A stretch of 27,391 nt of DNA from an uncultured Collinsella sp. (GCA_937937835.1 CALDBJ010000130.1:1-27391); one strand, 5' to 3'; shown: positions 1 to 8,581, numbered from the stretch's first letter. The notes: generated from the letters alone by a model not told the origin. Numbers and translations: made by a program.

Positions 1-43
1 GTGGGGGATTCGCATGCGGCCGACAGGGGGTATGCGGCAAAAG

Positions 44-1465
44 TTAGGCCATAAGCAGGCCGGTCTCCGCGACGTTCTTGTACCAGTACGCGCTCGCCTT
101 GGGATAGCGCTTCTGGGTCTCAAAGTCGATGTAGAACAGGCCATAACGCTTGTTGTAGCCGTTGGTCCAGGAGAACTGGTCCTGCAGCGACCACACAAAG
201 TAACCGTCGACGTTTACGCCGCCGTCGATTGCCTTGAGGATCCACGCGAGATGCTGACGCATGTAGTCGATACGAGGGGCGTCATCGATAAAGCCGTCCT
301 CGAAGTCGTCCTTATAGCCCATGCCGTTCTCGGTGATGTAGATCTTCTTGTAGTTGGGGTAATCGTTCTTAATGCGGAGCAGCAGGTCGTAGAGGCCCTC
401 GGGATAGATGATCCAGTCCCAATCGGTGGTGGGTACGCCTTCGCGCACGCATGACTCGCCCACGCCCTTGAGGAACCAGCGCGAGGAGCCCTTGTCGCCG
501 GTGCCATTGTGGTTGATGTCGTTTTCGCCCTCGGCGGCACGCAGGAACTGGCACTTGTAGGTGTTGACGCCCAGGCAATCGTTGTATGGGAGCGCGGCGG
601 TCAGCGCGGCGATGTCCTCGTCGCGGACGTCGAGCTCGCCGCCGGCGATATGGGCCAGCTTGGTCGCAGCCTCCATGGTGTCGGCTGCATAGTGGCCGCG
701 GAAGGTGGCGTCGAGTACCCAGCGGTTGTTGATGACGTCGGCCATGCGAGCTGCCTCGCAGTCGGCGGCGCTGCTGGGATCGAGGGGATACTTGGGCTCC
801 AGGTTCTGGACAATGCCGATCTCGCCCTCAAAGCCGCCCTCATGGAAGGCGACGACAGCCTTGGCGTGGGCCACCATCATGTTGTGCATGAGCTGGAAGG
901 CCTTGTCCAGGCGATACTTCTCGCCGTGCGGCCAGTTGCCGACGATAAAGCTGCCCTCGGCGGTCGCGGGAATCTCGTTAAAGGTAAACCAGTGCTTGAC
1001 CTCGGTGAACTCGGCAAAGCAGAACTTGGCGTACTCGACAAAGGCGTCGATCGTCGTGCGCGTCAGAAAGCCCTCGCCGCCGTTCTGGTAAAAGGCCTCG
1101 GGCGTATCGAAGTGATCGAGCGTGACATAGGGGATAACGCCGGCTTTATTGCAGGTAGCAAAGAGCTCGTGATAGAAGGCAACGCCCTCGGGGTTAATCT
1201 CGCCAGTGCCGTTGGGGAAGATACGGCTCCAAGCGATGGAGACGCGAATACCGTTGATGCCGAAGCGCTGGCACAGGTCGATATCGACCGGGTACTTGTT
1301 GTAGAAATCGCTTGCGGGGTCGGGGGAGAAGCGACCCTGAGCAGCCAGGAAATCGTCCCAGGGCACTTTGCCCTTGCCGTGCGTACGGGTCTCGCCCTCA
1401 ACCTGGTAAGCAGCGGTGGCGCCGCCAAACACAAAGCCGTCGGGGAACTGCATGGGGTTGGTCAT
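44..1465 (-). CDS. lacG: GH1 6-phospho-beta-galactosidase (module 1)
   Basis: This cytoplasmic family 1 glycoside hydrolase of 473 residues should split PTS-imported beta-galactoside 6-phosphates into galactose-6-phosphate and an aglycone or glucose. The acid/base is Glu164 in TFNEI and the nucleophile is Glu379 in YITENG. The phosphate-binding signature SWTNGYNKRYG at 432-442 supplies Ser432, Lys439 and Tyr441, which fits a 6-phospho-glycosidase. Trp433 after that Ser is the residue associated in LacG with galacto over gluco preference. The ATG at 1465 follows AGAAAGGA at a good distance. It lies 76 bp downstream of the module 1 permease on the same strand, with a hairpin between them, so it is probably the second gene of that operon. 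It resembles the module 3 hydrolase more than the module 2 one. The exact disaccharide cannot be read from sequence. Confidence 0.93.
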   Translation of the reverse strand: MTNPMQFPDGFVFGGATAAYQVEGETRTHGKGKVPWDDFLAAQGRFSPDPASDFYNKYPVDIDLCQRFGINGIRVSIAWSRIFPNGTGEINPEGVAFYHELFATCNKAGVIPYVTLDHFDTPEAFYQNGGEGFLTRTTIDAFVEYAKFCFAEFTEVKHWFTFNEIPATAEGSFIVGNWPHGEKYRLDKAFQLMHNMMVAHAKAVVAFHEGGFEGEIGIVQNLEPKYPLDPSSAADCEAARMADVINNRWVLDATFRGHYAADTMEAATKLAHIAGGELDVRDEDIAALTAALPYNDCLGVNTYKCQFLRAAEGENDINHNGTGDKGSSRWFLKGVGESCVREGVPTTDWDWIIYPEGLYDLLLRIKNDYPNYKKIYITENGMGYKDDFEDGFIDDAPRIDYMRQHLAWILKAIDGGVNVDGYFVWSLQDQFSWTNGYNKRYGLFYIDFETQKRYPKASAYWYKNVAETGLLMA

Positions 1466-1499
1466 GAGTCATCCTTTCTGTGGGATTCGAATAGGGAGA

Positions 1500-1526
1500 G
1501 GTGCCCGAACTGGGGATCCGGGCACC
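1500..1526 (-). other. Intercistronic hairpin, module 1
   Basis: GGTGCCCG at 1500-1507 pairs with CGGGCACC at 1519-1526, leaving an 11-nt loop, in the 76-bp gap between permease and hydrolase. There is no long T-tract on the minus strand, so an RNA-processing or stability element or a weak attenuator is more likely than a full terminator. Similar hairpins occupy the same gap in modules 2 and 3. Confidence 0.6.
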
Positions 1527-1541
1527 AACAGAGGGAGGAAA

Positions 1542-3320
1542 CTAGTCGAGGTTCTCGCGGAGCCACTTAATGGCGCCAGCGGGGTCGCGAGTAAGGTCGA
1601 TATATTCCTTACCGCGCGGGGCGAGCAGCTTAATGCCCAGACGATCGGTGTCGGCCTTCATGTCGTTGTAGTAGCTACGAACCTGCGGGGCGAGCACGAT
1701 GACGTCGTACTGATCCATGATGGCAGTGTGCTGGCCATAGGCGCCTGCGGAGGAGGCGATATTCTCTCCGGTCTGTGCGGCACCTTCCTTGATGGCGTTG
1801 GCGAGCATGGCAGAGGTACCGGCGCCGGCGCACAGGACGAGGACCTTCAGGCCATCGACATCCTTCTTGGAGGATGCATCGGCAGCGGGTTCGGGCTGAT
1901 CGGCGACAGGCTTGCTGTCGGCGGCAGCGGCGGTCGGCTCGACGGAAGCGGTGGTCTGCTCGACAGCGGGCGCAGAGGTGCTGGCGGCGATGGTGGCAGC
2001 ACCATCGGACTCGAGACCCAGCTCGGCGGCGCGCTCGGCCTCCTGGTCGCAGAGCAGCTTATCGTATGCCTTCAAGAACGGCAGGTAGATGATGGCGTCC
2101 AGCAAGATGATGATCGCGACAAACACCAAGGCGATAAGCTGGAAGTTCGTGGTGATGAAGATGCCGATGGGGGCAGGGGTAGCCCAAGGCACCACGAAGG
2201 AGAAGCCGTTCATGCCCACGTTATCGATAAAGAACTTGGCAACACTCACGTTGACGCAGCCGGCGGCAACAAAGGGGATGAGCATGTAGGGGTTAAGAAT
2301 CATCGGCGCGCCAAAGAGCAGCGGCTCGTTGACAGCAAAGGCAACAGGAACAATCGAGGCCTTACCGACGGCTTTGAGCTGCTTGGACTTCATAAAGAGA
2401 ATCAGCAGAAGCGGCACGATGAACGTGGCGCCGGTGCCGCCGAACTCACCAACGAGCGACATGTTAAAGGTGAGGGAGTGGGCGGGGTGGCCGCCTGCCA
2501 GCAGAACCTGCAGGTTCTCGGCCTGGTTGGCAAGACGGATGGGGTCGATGCCCGGCTGGACGATCGAGGGACCGTGGACGCCGATGAACCAGAAGAACGC
2601 GGTGGCTGCCTGGATAAGGATAACGCCAGGATAGGTTTCTGCAGCGGTAAAGAGCGGGGAGAGCAGTTTGATAAGCAGCTCGGAGAACGGAACACCCATG
2701 AGGTTGCGCACGACGACATCGATGATGCCGCAAATGATGACAGCGCCACCGAAGGGGATGATGTCGCGGAAGTTCTGTGCGATGGCGCCCGGAACCTCCT
2801 TGGGCAGCTTAATGGTCAGATCGCGCGAGACGCAGAACTTATAGACCCACACGGTAATGAACGCGGCGATATAGGCGGAGAACAGACCGCGCGTGCCCAT
2901 GCTGGTGCAATCGAAGACCGAAAGCTCGGAGCCGTTGAACTTGGTGGTGAACTGCGTAACAGCGAGCAGCAGCATGCTGCACTGGGCGGCAACCATAGTG
3001 GAGCCGTCGTTGAGCACCTTGCCGGCGGGCATGCGACGGTTCATGGACGCCGTGAAGTTCTTGGCGGTGGTGCCGGCAACCATGATGCCCATGACGCCCA
3101 TGGTGAAGTTGTACAGCTTGTTGCACCAGTCGATGAGCGGCTGGGGCAGCGTGATGCCAACTACGCCGGGAAGGGTGGCGATCAGCAGGAAGATTGAAGA
3201 GGTAAGGACGATGGGCATGCACCCAAGGAATCCGTCCTTGATGGCCTGGAGGTAGATGTTCCTCGAGATCTTCTCAAAGAACGGTTGATGCTTTTCGAGC
3301 ATCTTTACGATGGCGTCCAT
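1542..3320 (-). CDS. lacE: PTS lactose/cellobiose-family IICB permease (module 1)
   Basis: This 592-residue membrane transporter imports and phosphorylates a beta-galactoside, probably lactose. Residues about 1-430 form the multi-spanning IIC domain, with the family signatures GVHGPSIV and NEPLLFGAP (the Glu lies in the sugar site of this family). An Ala/Pro/Ser-rich linker of about 50 residues leads to the IIB domain. There VLCAGAGTS carries the phospho-accepting Cys497. No IIA domain is fused, so a separate IIA is needed; the only one in the window is lacF at 14731. The ATG at 3320 is preceded by AGGAG at 4-nt spacing. It is the first gene of the module 1 operon and is divergent from its LacI regulator across a 274-bp control region. 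It is closest to the module 2 permease. Confidence 0.93.
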   Translation of the reverse strand: MDAIVKMLEKHQPFFEKISRNIYLQAIKDGFLGCMPIVLTSSIFLLIATLPGVVGITLPQPLIDWCNKLYNFTMGVMGIMVAGTTAKNFTASMNRRMPAGKVLNDGSTMVAAQCSMLLLAVTQFTTKFNGSELSVFDCTSMGTRGLFSAYIAAFITVWVYKFCVSRDLTIKLPKEVPGAIAQNFRDIIPFGGAVIICGIIDVVVRNLMGVPFSELLIKLLSPLFTAAETYPGVILIQAATAFFWFIGVHGPSIVQPGIDPIRLANQAENLQVLLAGGHPAHSLTFNMSLVGEFGGTGATFIVPLLLILFMKSKQLKAVGKASIVPVAFAVNEPLLFGAPMILNPYMLIPFVAAGCVNVSVAKFFIDNVGMNGFSFVVPWATPAPIGIFITTNFQLIALVFVAIIILLDAIIYLPFLKAYDKLLCDQEAERAAELGLESDGAATIAASTSAPAVEQTTASVEPTAAAADSKPVADQPEPAADASSKKDVDGLKVLVLCAGAGTSAMLANAIKEGAAQTGENIASSAGAYGQHTAIMDQYDVIVLAPQVRSYYNDMKADTDRLGIKLLAPRGKEYIDLTRDPAGAIKWLRENLD

Positions 3321-3397
3321 AGAGCTCCTTTGCTACTTGATGCGCGATGCATGTGGATGGAACTGGTCGTCGATGGATGGTCAGGACTGCCCGGAAA

Positions 3398-3416
3398 CCT
3401 TCCTGCTTAAGGAAGG
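3398..3416 (-). other. Small hairpin in the module 1 permease leader
   Basis: CCTTCCT at 3398-3404 pairs with AGGAAGG at 3410-3416 around a 5-nt loop. It lies about 80-95 bp upstream of the permease start, between the operator pair and the gene. Its role is unknown. Confidence 0.35.
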
Positions 3417-3421
3417 CATTG

Positions 3422-3467
3422 CGAAATGACAACGTTGTCATTTCGTTAATGACAACGTAAGACATTT
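3422..3467. promoter_or_regulatory. Module 1 LacI operator pair
   Basis: A perfect 24-bp palindrome spans 3422-3445, with core AATGACAACGTTGTCATT at 3425-3442. A second, imperfect copy with the same left half AATGACAACG starts at 3448 or 3449 and ends at 3467. Their central CG steps are 23 bp apart, about two helical turns. Position between divergent permease and lacI genes, and similarity to the other module operators, make these the probable binding sites of the LacI encoded at 3595. Confidence 0.8.
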
Positions 3468-3492
3468 TTGGAAGAGCAACAAGGATATACGG

Positions 3493-3523
3493 GTGAGCGG
3501 TCGATATTGTTCGGTAAACGGTT
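3493..3523 (+). promoter_or_regulatory. Conserved block upstream of lacI (module 1)
   Basis: This 31-bp block aligns with 8439-8469 upstream of the module 2 lacI. Both share GnGAnCGGT, then ATTGTTCGGTAA, then CGGTT. In both modules the block ends a few bases before the presumed -35 region of lacI, which suits an activator or a second-regulator site. A weak lacI promoter may follow, with TATGCT at 3548-3553 as the -10. Confidence 0.5.
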
Positions 3524-3594
3524 GATTTATCAGTCAGGCAGGTAGTGTATGCTAGAACGCAAAAACAAGCGATGTAAAACCGACTGGAGAAGCA

Positions 3595-4605
3595 GTGGCA
3601 ACGATGGACAAGAAAAATGTCTCAATGAATGATGTGGCGATTGCCGCTGGTGTTTCTCTCAAGACGGTTTCGCGCGTGATCAACGAGCCCGATAGCGTGC
3701 GAGAGTCGACACGCGATAAGGTCCATTCGGCAATGGAGGCGCTCGGATTTCGAACCAACTTTGCCGCTCGTTCGCTCAAGTTGGGCCGTTACGGGTGCAT
3801 CGGCGTTGTGCTGTTCCACTTGTCGGGCGGTGCCGTGGACATGATTGACGGTATCGCCGATGCCGCCGAAGAGCGAGGCTTTGCGCTCACGATGATCAAA
3901 AAGCGGGCGGGGGAGAAGATGACCCTTGCCGATGCGGCGCGCAGGATGTCGCAGCTTCCCGTCGACGGCATGATCTTCAACCTGCGTCAGATGGTCGATG
4001 ACTTTGATACTTTTGAGGCGCCGAAAGACCTCAAGACGGTGATTATCACGCCGATGGAGCATCCTACCTGCTCCACCGTCAGTGACGACCAAGAGGGCGG
4101 CGCGCGCGTGGCGTGCGAGTACTTCTTGAATCGCGGGCACAAAAACGTGTACTTCGTCTCTGGTAAGAAAGAGTCGCTGTCGAGCCAGTGCCGTATGAAA
4201 GGTTGGCGAGCGGCACTCGAGGCGCGTGGCATTGAGCCGCCCGAGCCTCTGCAAGGCGATTGGAATGCGGATAGTGGCTATGCCGCGGGCCTCGTGCTTG
4301 CCGATAAACCCGATTGCACGGCGGTCCTCGCTGCTAACGACTGCATGGCAAACGGCGTGATGATGGCTCTACGTGACAAAGGGTTCAGTGTGCCCGACGA
4401 CGTGTCCGTGATCGGCTTTGATGACGAGCTTTACAAGACGATTCCCAACTCGATTCTGACGTCGGTGAAGTTCCGTCACCGCGAGCTGGGCGTCCGTGCG
4501 CTTAACGAGGTCGTCGCAGGTCTGGAAGCCCCGAGCTCCAGAAGCCGTACGCTCGTCTCGGGCGTGTTGGTCGAACGTTCCAGCGTAAAGGACCTGCGGG
4601 CGTAG
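3595..4605 (+). CDS. LacI-family transcriptional repressor (module 1)
   Basis: This 336-residue regulator has an N-terminal LacI helix-turn-helix (MNDVAIAAGVSLKTVSRVIN, about residues 11-30) and a periplasmic-binding-protein-like effector domain. The two residues matching E. coli LacI Tyr17 and Gln18 are Leu22 and Lys23, unlike the other three paralogues. The minor-groove hinge helix is in the segment after NFAARSLK. The GTG at 3595 follows GGAGA by 4 nt. An ATG at 3604 is also possible, but the module 2 paralogue has the same GTG-xxx-xxx-ATG-GAC/GAT arrangement. It is divergent from its permease and most likely represses it through the palindromes at 3422-3467. The inducer is unknown; a phosphosugar or the disaccharide are both plausible. 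Confidence 0.9.
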   Translation: MATMDKKNVSMNDVAIAAGVSLKTVSRVINEPDSVRESTRDKVHSAMEALGFRTNFAARSLKLGRYGCIGVVLFHLSGGAVDMIDGIADAAEERGFALTMIKKRAGEKMTLADAARRMSQLPVDGMIFNLRQMVDDFDTFEAPKDLKTVIITPMEHPTCSTVSDDQEGGARVACEYFLNRGHKNVYFVSGKKESLSSQCRMKGWRAALEARGIEPPEPLQGDWNADSGYAAGLVLADKPDCTAVLAANDCMANGVMMALRDKGFSVPDDVSVIGFDDELYKTIPNSILTSVKFRHRELGVRALNEVVAGLEAPSSRSRTLVSGVLVERSSVKDLRA

Positions 4606-4623
4606 GGTTTTTCGGCCCGTTCG

Positions 4624-4678
4624 TCTCAATCTGTAACAGTTAGGACCGAAAAACTCAGCTAAATATTACAGATTGAGA
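4624..4678. repeat. 55-bp dispersed palindrome, copy 1
   Basis: The arms begin TCTCAATCTGTAA and end TTACAGATTGAGA, with imperfect inner complementarity (TTAG/CTAA) around an A-rich loop. It is one of four 55-bp copies in the window and lies just after the module 1 lacI, between convergent genes. Confidence 0.85.
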
Positions 4679-4703
4679 TATTTCTGCTCGGGCGTTCTGT
4701 TTG

Positions 4704-4758
4704 TCTCGATCTGTAACAGCTAGGATCCAAAAACTCGGCTAGATGTTACAGATTGAGA
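4704..4758. repeat. 55-bp dispersed palindrome, copy 2
   Basis: It begins 80 bp after copy 1 and differs from copy 4 (9716-9770) by a single base. The arms TCTCGATCTGTAACA and TGTTACAGATTGAGA flank inner CTAG/CTAG steps. It could fold as a long hairpin on either strand. Confidence 0.85.
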
Positions 4759-4786
4759 TGAACAGGAGGGCGGGTGCGGTCTAAAC

Positions 4787-4829
4787 AAAATGGCCCGCGC
4801 ATCACGCATCGATGCATGGGCCATTTTTT
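4787..4829. terminator. Terminator after the module 2 permease, possibly bidirectional
   Basis: AAAATGGCCC at 4787-4796 pairs with GGGCCATTTT at 4818-4827, with an inner GCATCGATGC hairpin. A-tracts and T-tracts on both sides allow termination of the minus-strand permease operon and of plus-strand transcripts arriving from lacI. Confidence 0.8.
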
Positions 4830-4858
4830 GTCTGCGAGCGGCAGGTGGCGTCAGCGTC

Positions 4859-6619
4859 TTATGCCTTGAGGTTTTCCTCGATCCAGGCGACGGCACCCTT
4901 GGGATCCTTAGTGAGGTCGATGTACTGTTTGCCCTTGGGCGACAGCAGCGTGATGCCCAGGCGGTCGGTGTCGGCCTTCATCTCGTTGTAATAGGTGCGA
5001 ACCTGCGGAGCCAGGACGATGACGTTGTACTGGTCCATGATGGCGTAGTGGCTGCCGTAGGCACCGGCGTTGGCGGTAATGTCGATGCCCAGCTCGTCGG
5101 CGCCTTCCTTAAGCGCGTTGGCGAGCAGTGCAGAGGTGCCGGCGCCAGCGCACAGAACCAGAACCCTCAGATCCTTGCCCTTAAGGGCGGACGGAGCTGC
5201 GGAGGCCTCGGTGGCAGAAGCGGTCTCGACAACAGGAGCCTCAACGGCGGGGGCGGCAGCGGTCTTGACGGCCTTGGTCTCCTCGGCCTCTTCTTCGGCC
5301 AGGGTCTCGGCCTCCTGCTTGCACAGGACGTTGTCGTAGGCCTTGCAGAACGGGTAGTAGATCAAGAAGTCAACGACCAGCAGGACGACAACCAGGACCA
5401 GAGAGATCGGCTGGAAGTTGGTGTCGATGAAGGTGCCGATCGGTCCGGGGAGTGCCCACGGCATGGCATAGATAAAGCCGTTCATGCCCAAAAAGTCGAT
5501 GAAGAACTTACCAATGAGGACGTTGGCCACGGGGGCAAACAGGAACGGGATCAGGAAGTACGGGTTGAGGATGATGGGCGCGGCGAACAGCAGCGGCTCG
5601 TTGACGGCGAACATCACGGGTACGACAGAGGCTTTGCCGACGGCCTTGAGCTGCTTGGAGCGCATAAAGAGCAGGAAGATGATCGGGACAATGAACGTGG
5701 CGCCGGTGCCGCCGAGTTCGCCGATGTAGTTACCGAAGTTCTCGGTCAGGGCGAGGGCGGGGTGACCGCCGGCCTGCAGCGTGGCGAGGTTGGTGGTGAT
5801 GTTGCCAAACAGCGCGGCGTTGAGGGCAGGCTTAACGACCGAGGGGCCGTGGATGCCCATGAACCAGAACAGCGGGATCATGAACCAGATGAGGGCGAGG
5901 CCGGCGTAGGAATCGGCAGCGGCGAACAGCGGGCTCACCAGCGTGGAGATGACGTTGGCAAACGGGACGGCCAAGCAGGTGCGGCAGATAACGTCGATGA
6001 CGGCGACAAACAGGATGGAGAAGCTGAAGGCGAAGATGTCGCGGAAGTTCTGGGCGATGGCGCCGGGGACTTCTTTGGGCAGCTTGATGGTGATGTCTCG
6101 CTTAATGCAGAAGGCATAGATGTTGACCGTGGCAAATGCGGCGACAAAGGAGCTCAGCAGGCCCTTGGTGCCCATGTTGTCGGTAAAGAACACCGAGACA
6201 TCGGCGCCGTCGATCTTGGCACTCGTCTGGGTAACGGCCAAGATGAGCATAGCGCACATGGCGGCGACCATGGTGCTCGTGGCGTTGATGGCCTTGCCGG
6301 CAGGCATGCGGCGGTTCTTGGAGCCGGTCAGCGCGCTTGCGGTGGTGCCGGCGACCATGATGCCCACGACGCCCATCGTGAAGTTGTAAACCTTGTTGCA
6401 GAAGTTCACGACGTCGACGTTCCACCAGTCGGGCAGCGTAAAGCCGCCGACCGTGGCGACAACGCCCGGCAGGGTCGAAATAAGCAGGAAGACAGAAGAA
6501 GACAGGATGATGGGCATTGCTGCCAAAAAGCCGTCTTTAATGGCCTGAAGGTAGATGTTCTTAGAGACCTTGTCGAAGTACGGCTGACCTTTCTCCAAGA
6601 ACTTAACGATCGATTCCAT
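4859..6619 (-). CDS. lacE: PTS lactose/cellobiose-family IICB permease (module 2)
   Basis: This 586-residue paralogue of the module 1 permease has a IIC membrane domain (GIHGPSVV and NEPLLFAAP signatures) in residues about 1-430. An Ala/Glu-rich linker follows, then a C-terminal IIB domain with Cys490 in VLCAGAGTSA. It should phosphorylate its sugar during import, using phosphate passed from a separate IIA. The ATG at 6619 is preceded by AGAGGAG at 9-nt spacing. In this module the permease is downstream of the hydrolase, the reverse of modules 1 and 3, with 178 bp between them. The IIB domain is nearly the same as in module 1, so the two may share phosphoryl donors freely. Substrate could be lactose or a related beta-galactoside. 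Confidence 0.93.
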   Translation of the reverse strand: MESIVKFLEKGQPYFDKVSKNIYLQAIKDGFLAAMPIILSSSVFLLISTLPGVVATVGGFTLPDWWNVDVVNFCNKVYNFTMGVVGIMVAGTTASALTGSKNRRMPAGKAINATSTMVAAMCAMLILAVTQTSAKIDGADVSVFFTDNMGTKGLLSSFVAAFATVNIYAFCIKRDITIKLPKEVPGAIAQNFRDIFAFSFSILFVAVIDVICRTCLAVPFANVISTLVSPLFAAADSYAGLALIWFMIPLFWFMGIHGPSVVKPALNAALFGNITTNLATLQAGGHPALALTENFGNYIGELGGTGATFIVPIIFLLFMRSKQLKAVGKASVVPVMFAVNEPLLFAAPIILNPYFLIPFLFAPVANVLIGKFFIDFLGMNGFIYAMPWALPGPIGTFIDTNFQPISLVLVVVLLVVDFLIYYPFCKAYDNVLCKQEAETLAEEEAEETKAVKTAAAPAVEAPVVETASATEASAAPSALKGKDLRVLVLCAGAGTSALLANALKEGADELGIDITANAGAYGSHYAIMDQYNVIVLAPQVRTYYNEMKADTDRLGITLLSPKGKQYIDLTKDPKGAVAWIEENLKA

Positions 6620-6734
6620 AGTTCACGCTCCTCTTTGCATGAAATCTTAATGGCATGGACGTTGAAAACCTATATGGTCTCCCGCTTGCTAAAAGCCCGG
6701 GTGCAGGCGGGGTCGGTCCCAGGGGGAGAGAGAG

Positions 6735-6771
6735 GGGAGCGGCTGGGTTTGTATCGCATAGGGCCGCTCCC
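6735..6771 (-). other. Intercistronic hairpin, module 2
   Basis: GGGAGCGGC at 6735-6743 pairs with GCCGCTCCC at 6763-6771 in the 178-bp gap between hydrolase and permease. No T-tract follows on the minus strand. It holds the same relative place as the hairpins of modules 1 and 3 although the gene order here is reversed. Confidence 0.6.
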
Positions 6772-6797
6772 TTCTCGGGGGAAAGCGAGGCGATGCG

Positions 6798-8246
6798 CTA
6801 CTGCGCGTCCGCCATAGTGTCGGCGAGCTCCTTGTACCAGAGTGCCGACTGCTTGATGTAGCGTTTTTGCGTGTCGAAGTCGATGTAGAACAGGCCGTAG
6901 CGCTTGTTATAGCCATTGGCCCACGAGAACTGGTCCTGCAGGCTCCAGATAAAGTAGCCCTGGACGTCGACGCCCTCGGCGCGCGCCTGGAGCACCTTCT
7001 CCATGTGCTGGTCGACAAAGTCGATGCGCTCGGGATCGGCGACGATGCCGTTTGCGTCGGGCTCGGGGTCCTTGTGGCCCAGGCCGTTTTCGGTGATATA
7101 GATGACGGGGAGGTTGGGATAGGTGGCGCTGATGTGCTTGAGCGTGTCGTAGAGGCCTTGCGGGTAGATGAGCCAATCCCAGTCGGTGGTGGGGATACCC
7201 GGCATATCGACCTGCTGCCCGACGCCCTTAAACTTAAAGCACGAGGTGCCCTTGTCTCCGGTGCCGTTAAAGCTGTTGGTGGACTCGCCATCGTAGGCGG
7301 CGATAAACGCCGACTGATAGTAGTTGAGGCCGAACATATCGTTGCGGGGCGCCGCCTTGGCGAGCTCCTCCATGTCGCTGTCCTCAACCGTAAGTGTGGC
7401 GTTGTTGGCACGCAGAATCTCGTTGATGAGTGAGAGGGTGCGCGCGGAGTAGTGACCCAGGAAGGCGCCGTCCATGATGAAGTCGGTGTAGAAGGCGTTG
7501 TACAGGTCGGCGGCGTGCTGGTCGGCGGGCGAGTCGGTGGCAGGATATGCCGGCGTCAGGACGTTGACCATGCCAATGCGTCCGCCCAGGTGCTCGGTCT
7601 CGTCAAGATCCTTATACAGGTTGACGGCGCGGGCGTGGGCAACGAGCTCGTTGTGCTGGCTCTGGATGCCGCTCGTCACATCAAAGTGATGGTTGGGCGG
7701 GAAGTTGCCTTGGATGTATTGGGAGTGCGAGAGGCTGATGAGCTCGTTGATGGTGAACCAATTCTTGACCTCGCGGAACTCGCGGAAGCAGAACTCGGCA
7801 TAGCGCACATAGGCGTCGACGGTCTTGCGGTTGAGCCAGTCGCCCTGGTTGAACAGGGCGGCGGGGGAGTCAAAGTGATGCAGGGACACATAGGGCTCGA
7901 CGCCATACTTTTTGCAGCAGGCGAACAGCTCGTGGTAGTGCTTAACGCCCTCGGCGAGGGGTTCGGCATCGTCGCCGTTGGGGAAGATGCGGGTCCAGGC
8001 GATGGACACACGGATGGCGTTGAGTCCATGCTCGGCAGAAAGGCGGATATCCTCCTCGTAGCGGTTGTAGAAATCACTGGCCGGGTCGGGCAAAAAGCGA
8101 CCCTGGGCGACAAGGTAATCGTCCCACATGGTCTTACCCTTGCCTGCCACCTTCGTGGAACCTTCCGTTTGGTACGCGGCGGTTGCGGCGCCCCAAACAA
8201 AGCCCTTCGGCAGCTGCTGTACGCGGTTTAGCAAAGACATATGCAT
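6798..8246 (-). CDS. lacG: GH1 6-phospho-beta-glycosidase, probably galactosidase (module 2)
   Basis: This 482-residue GH1 enzyme has acid/base Glu169 (TINEL) and nucleophile Glu386 (YITENG). The phosphate-binding set is Ser441, Lys448 and Tyr450, with Trp442, within SWANGYNKRYG. The acid/base loop reads TINEL rather than the TFNEI of modules 1 and 3, and the aglycone-side loops differ most here, so its substrate range may differ from the other two. The ATG at 8246 lies 4 nt after GAGAGG; an in-frame ATG at 8240 is an alternative. It is the first gene of the module 2 operon, divergent from its LacI. A 6-phospho-beta-glucosidase cannot be fully excluded. Confidence 0.9.
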   Translation of the reverse strand: MHMSLLNRVQQLPKGFVWGAATAAYQTEGSTKVAGKGKTMWDDYLVAQGRFLPDPASDFYNRYEEDIRLSAEHGLNAIRVSIAWTRIFPNGDDAEPLAEGVKHYHELFACCKKYGVEPYVSLHHFDSPAALFNQGDWLNRKTVDAYVRYAEFCFREFREVKNWFTINELISLSHSQYIQGNFPPNHHFDVTSGIQSQHNELVAHARAVNLYKDLDETEHLGGRIGMVNVLTPAYPATDSPADQHAADLYNAFYTDFIMDGAFLGHYSARTLSLINEILRANNATLTVEDSDMEELAKAAPRNDMFGLNYYQSAFIAAYDGESTNSFNGTGDKGTSCFKFKGVGQQVDMPGIPTTDWDWLIYPQGLYDTLKHISATYPNLPVIYITENGLGHKDPEPDANGIVADPERIDFVDQHMEKVLQARAEGVDVQGYFIWSLQDQFSWANGYNKRYGLFYIDFDTQKRYIKQSALWYKELADTMADAQ

Positions 8247-8359
8247 ACATCCTCTCGTCTCGCTGTTCGATATTGTGCGTTTGCGCTCAGGAGGCTCCCT
8301 GGTTAGCGTTCAGCGGTGAAAAAGCCCGATAAACACTATCTTAAAATGATTAGAACCAA

Positions 8360-8399
8360 AATGAGCACGTGAACATTTGACAATGAGCACGTTAACATC
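8360..8399. promoter_or_regulatory. Module 2 LacI operators O1 and O2
   Basis: AATGAGCACGTGAACATT at 8360-8377 and AATGAGCACGTTAACATC at 8382-8399 share the left half AATGAGCACG. Their centres are 22 bp apart. They lie between the divergent hydrolase and lacI genes and probably bind the module 2 LacI. Confidence 0.8.
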
Positions 8400-8438
8400 C
8401 GGCTGGGATGTATAGAAACAAAACAACTTCAAACAGCC

Positions 8439-8469
8439 GCGAACGGTTGTATTTGTTCGGTAAGCGGTT
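8439..8469 (+). promoter_or_regulatory. Conserved block upstream of lacI (module 2)
   Basis: This is the counterpart of 3493-3523. GCGAACGGTT is followed by ATTTGTTCGGTAAGCGG. It ends 4 bp before a consensus -35 (8474), a position typical for an activator site. Confidence 0.5.
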
Positions 8470-8473
8470 TTGA

Positions 8474-8503
8474 TTGACAGAAGTTTTCATGTTGTGGTAT
8501 ATG
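8474..8503 (+). promoter_or_regulatory. Promoter of module 2 lacI
   Basis: A perfect TTGACA at 8474-8479 is followed after 18 bp by TATATG at 8498-8503. A TGn extension of the -10 is present (TG at 8495-8496). The start should fall near 8510, inside or beside the operator at 8514. Confidence 0.7.
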
Positions 8504-8513
8504 GCTCGGGTAT

Positions 8514-8531
8514 CATGAGCACGTTATCAAT
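8514..8531. promoter_or_regulatory. Module 2 LacI operator O3 (autoregulatory)
   Basis: CATGAGCACGTTATCAAT repeats the module 2 half-site ATGAGCACG. It overlaps the predicted transcription start of lacI, so it should give autorepression. With O2, 132 bp away, it could also support DNA looping. Confidence 0.72.
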
Positions 8532-8581
8532 GTATGTACGATGCGCCATGGGCGCGGGGAATAGTTGGGAAGCAGGTTAGC

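Noticed and set aside
1416..3197. Long open frame on the plus strand opposite the module 1 permease; similar long frames at 4790-6817 and 11400-12959.
   Set aside because: They are antisense to clear IICB genes, have Gly/Asp/Glu-rich low-complexity translations and no family signature. They reflect the high GC content and codon bias of the genes on the other strand.
3424..3443. The module 1 palindrome as a catabolite-control (cre) site.
   Set aside because: It lacks the cre pattern TGnAAnCGnTnnCA in full, and the series matched to each lacI gene explains it better.
3622..4254. Minus-strand frames opposite the lacI genes, also at 8513-9568, 13476-13976 and 25248-25862.
   Set aside because: All lie opposite clearly conserved LacI coding sequence and have no recognisable domains.
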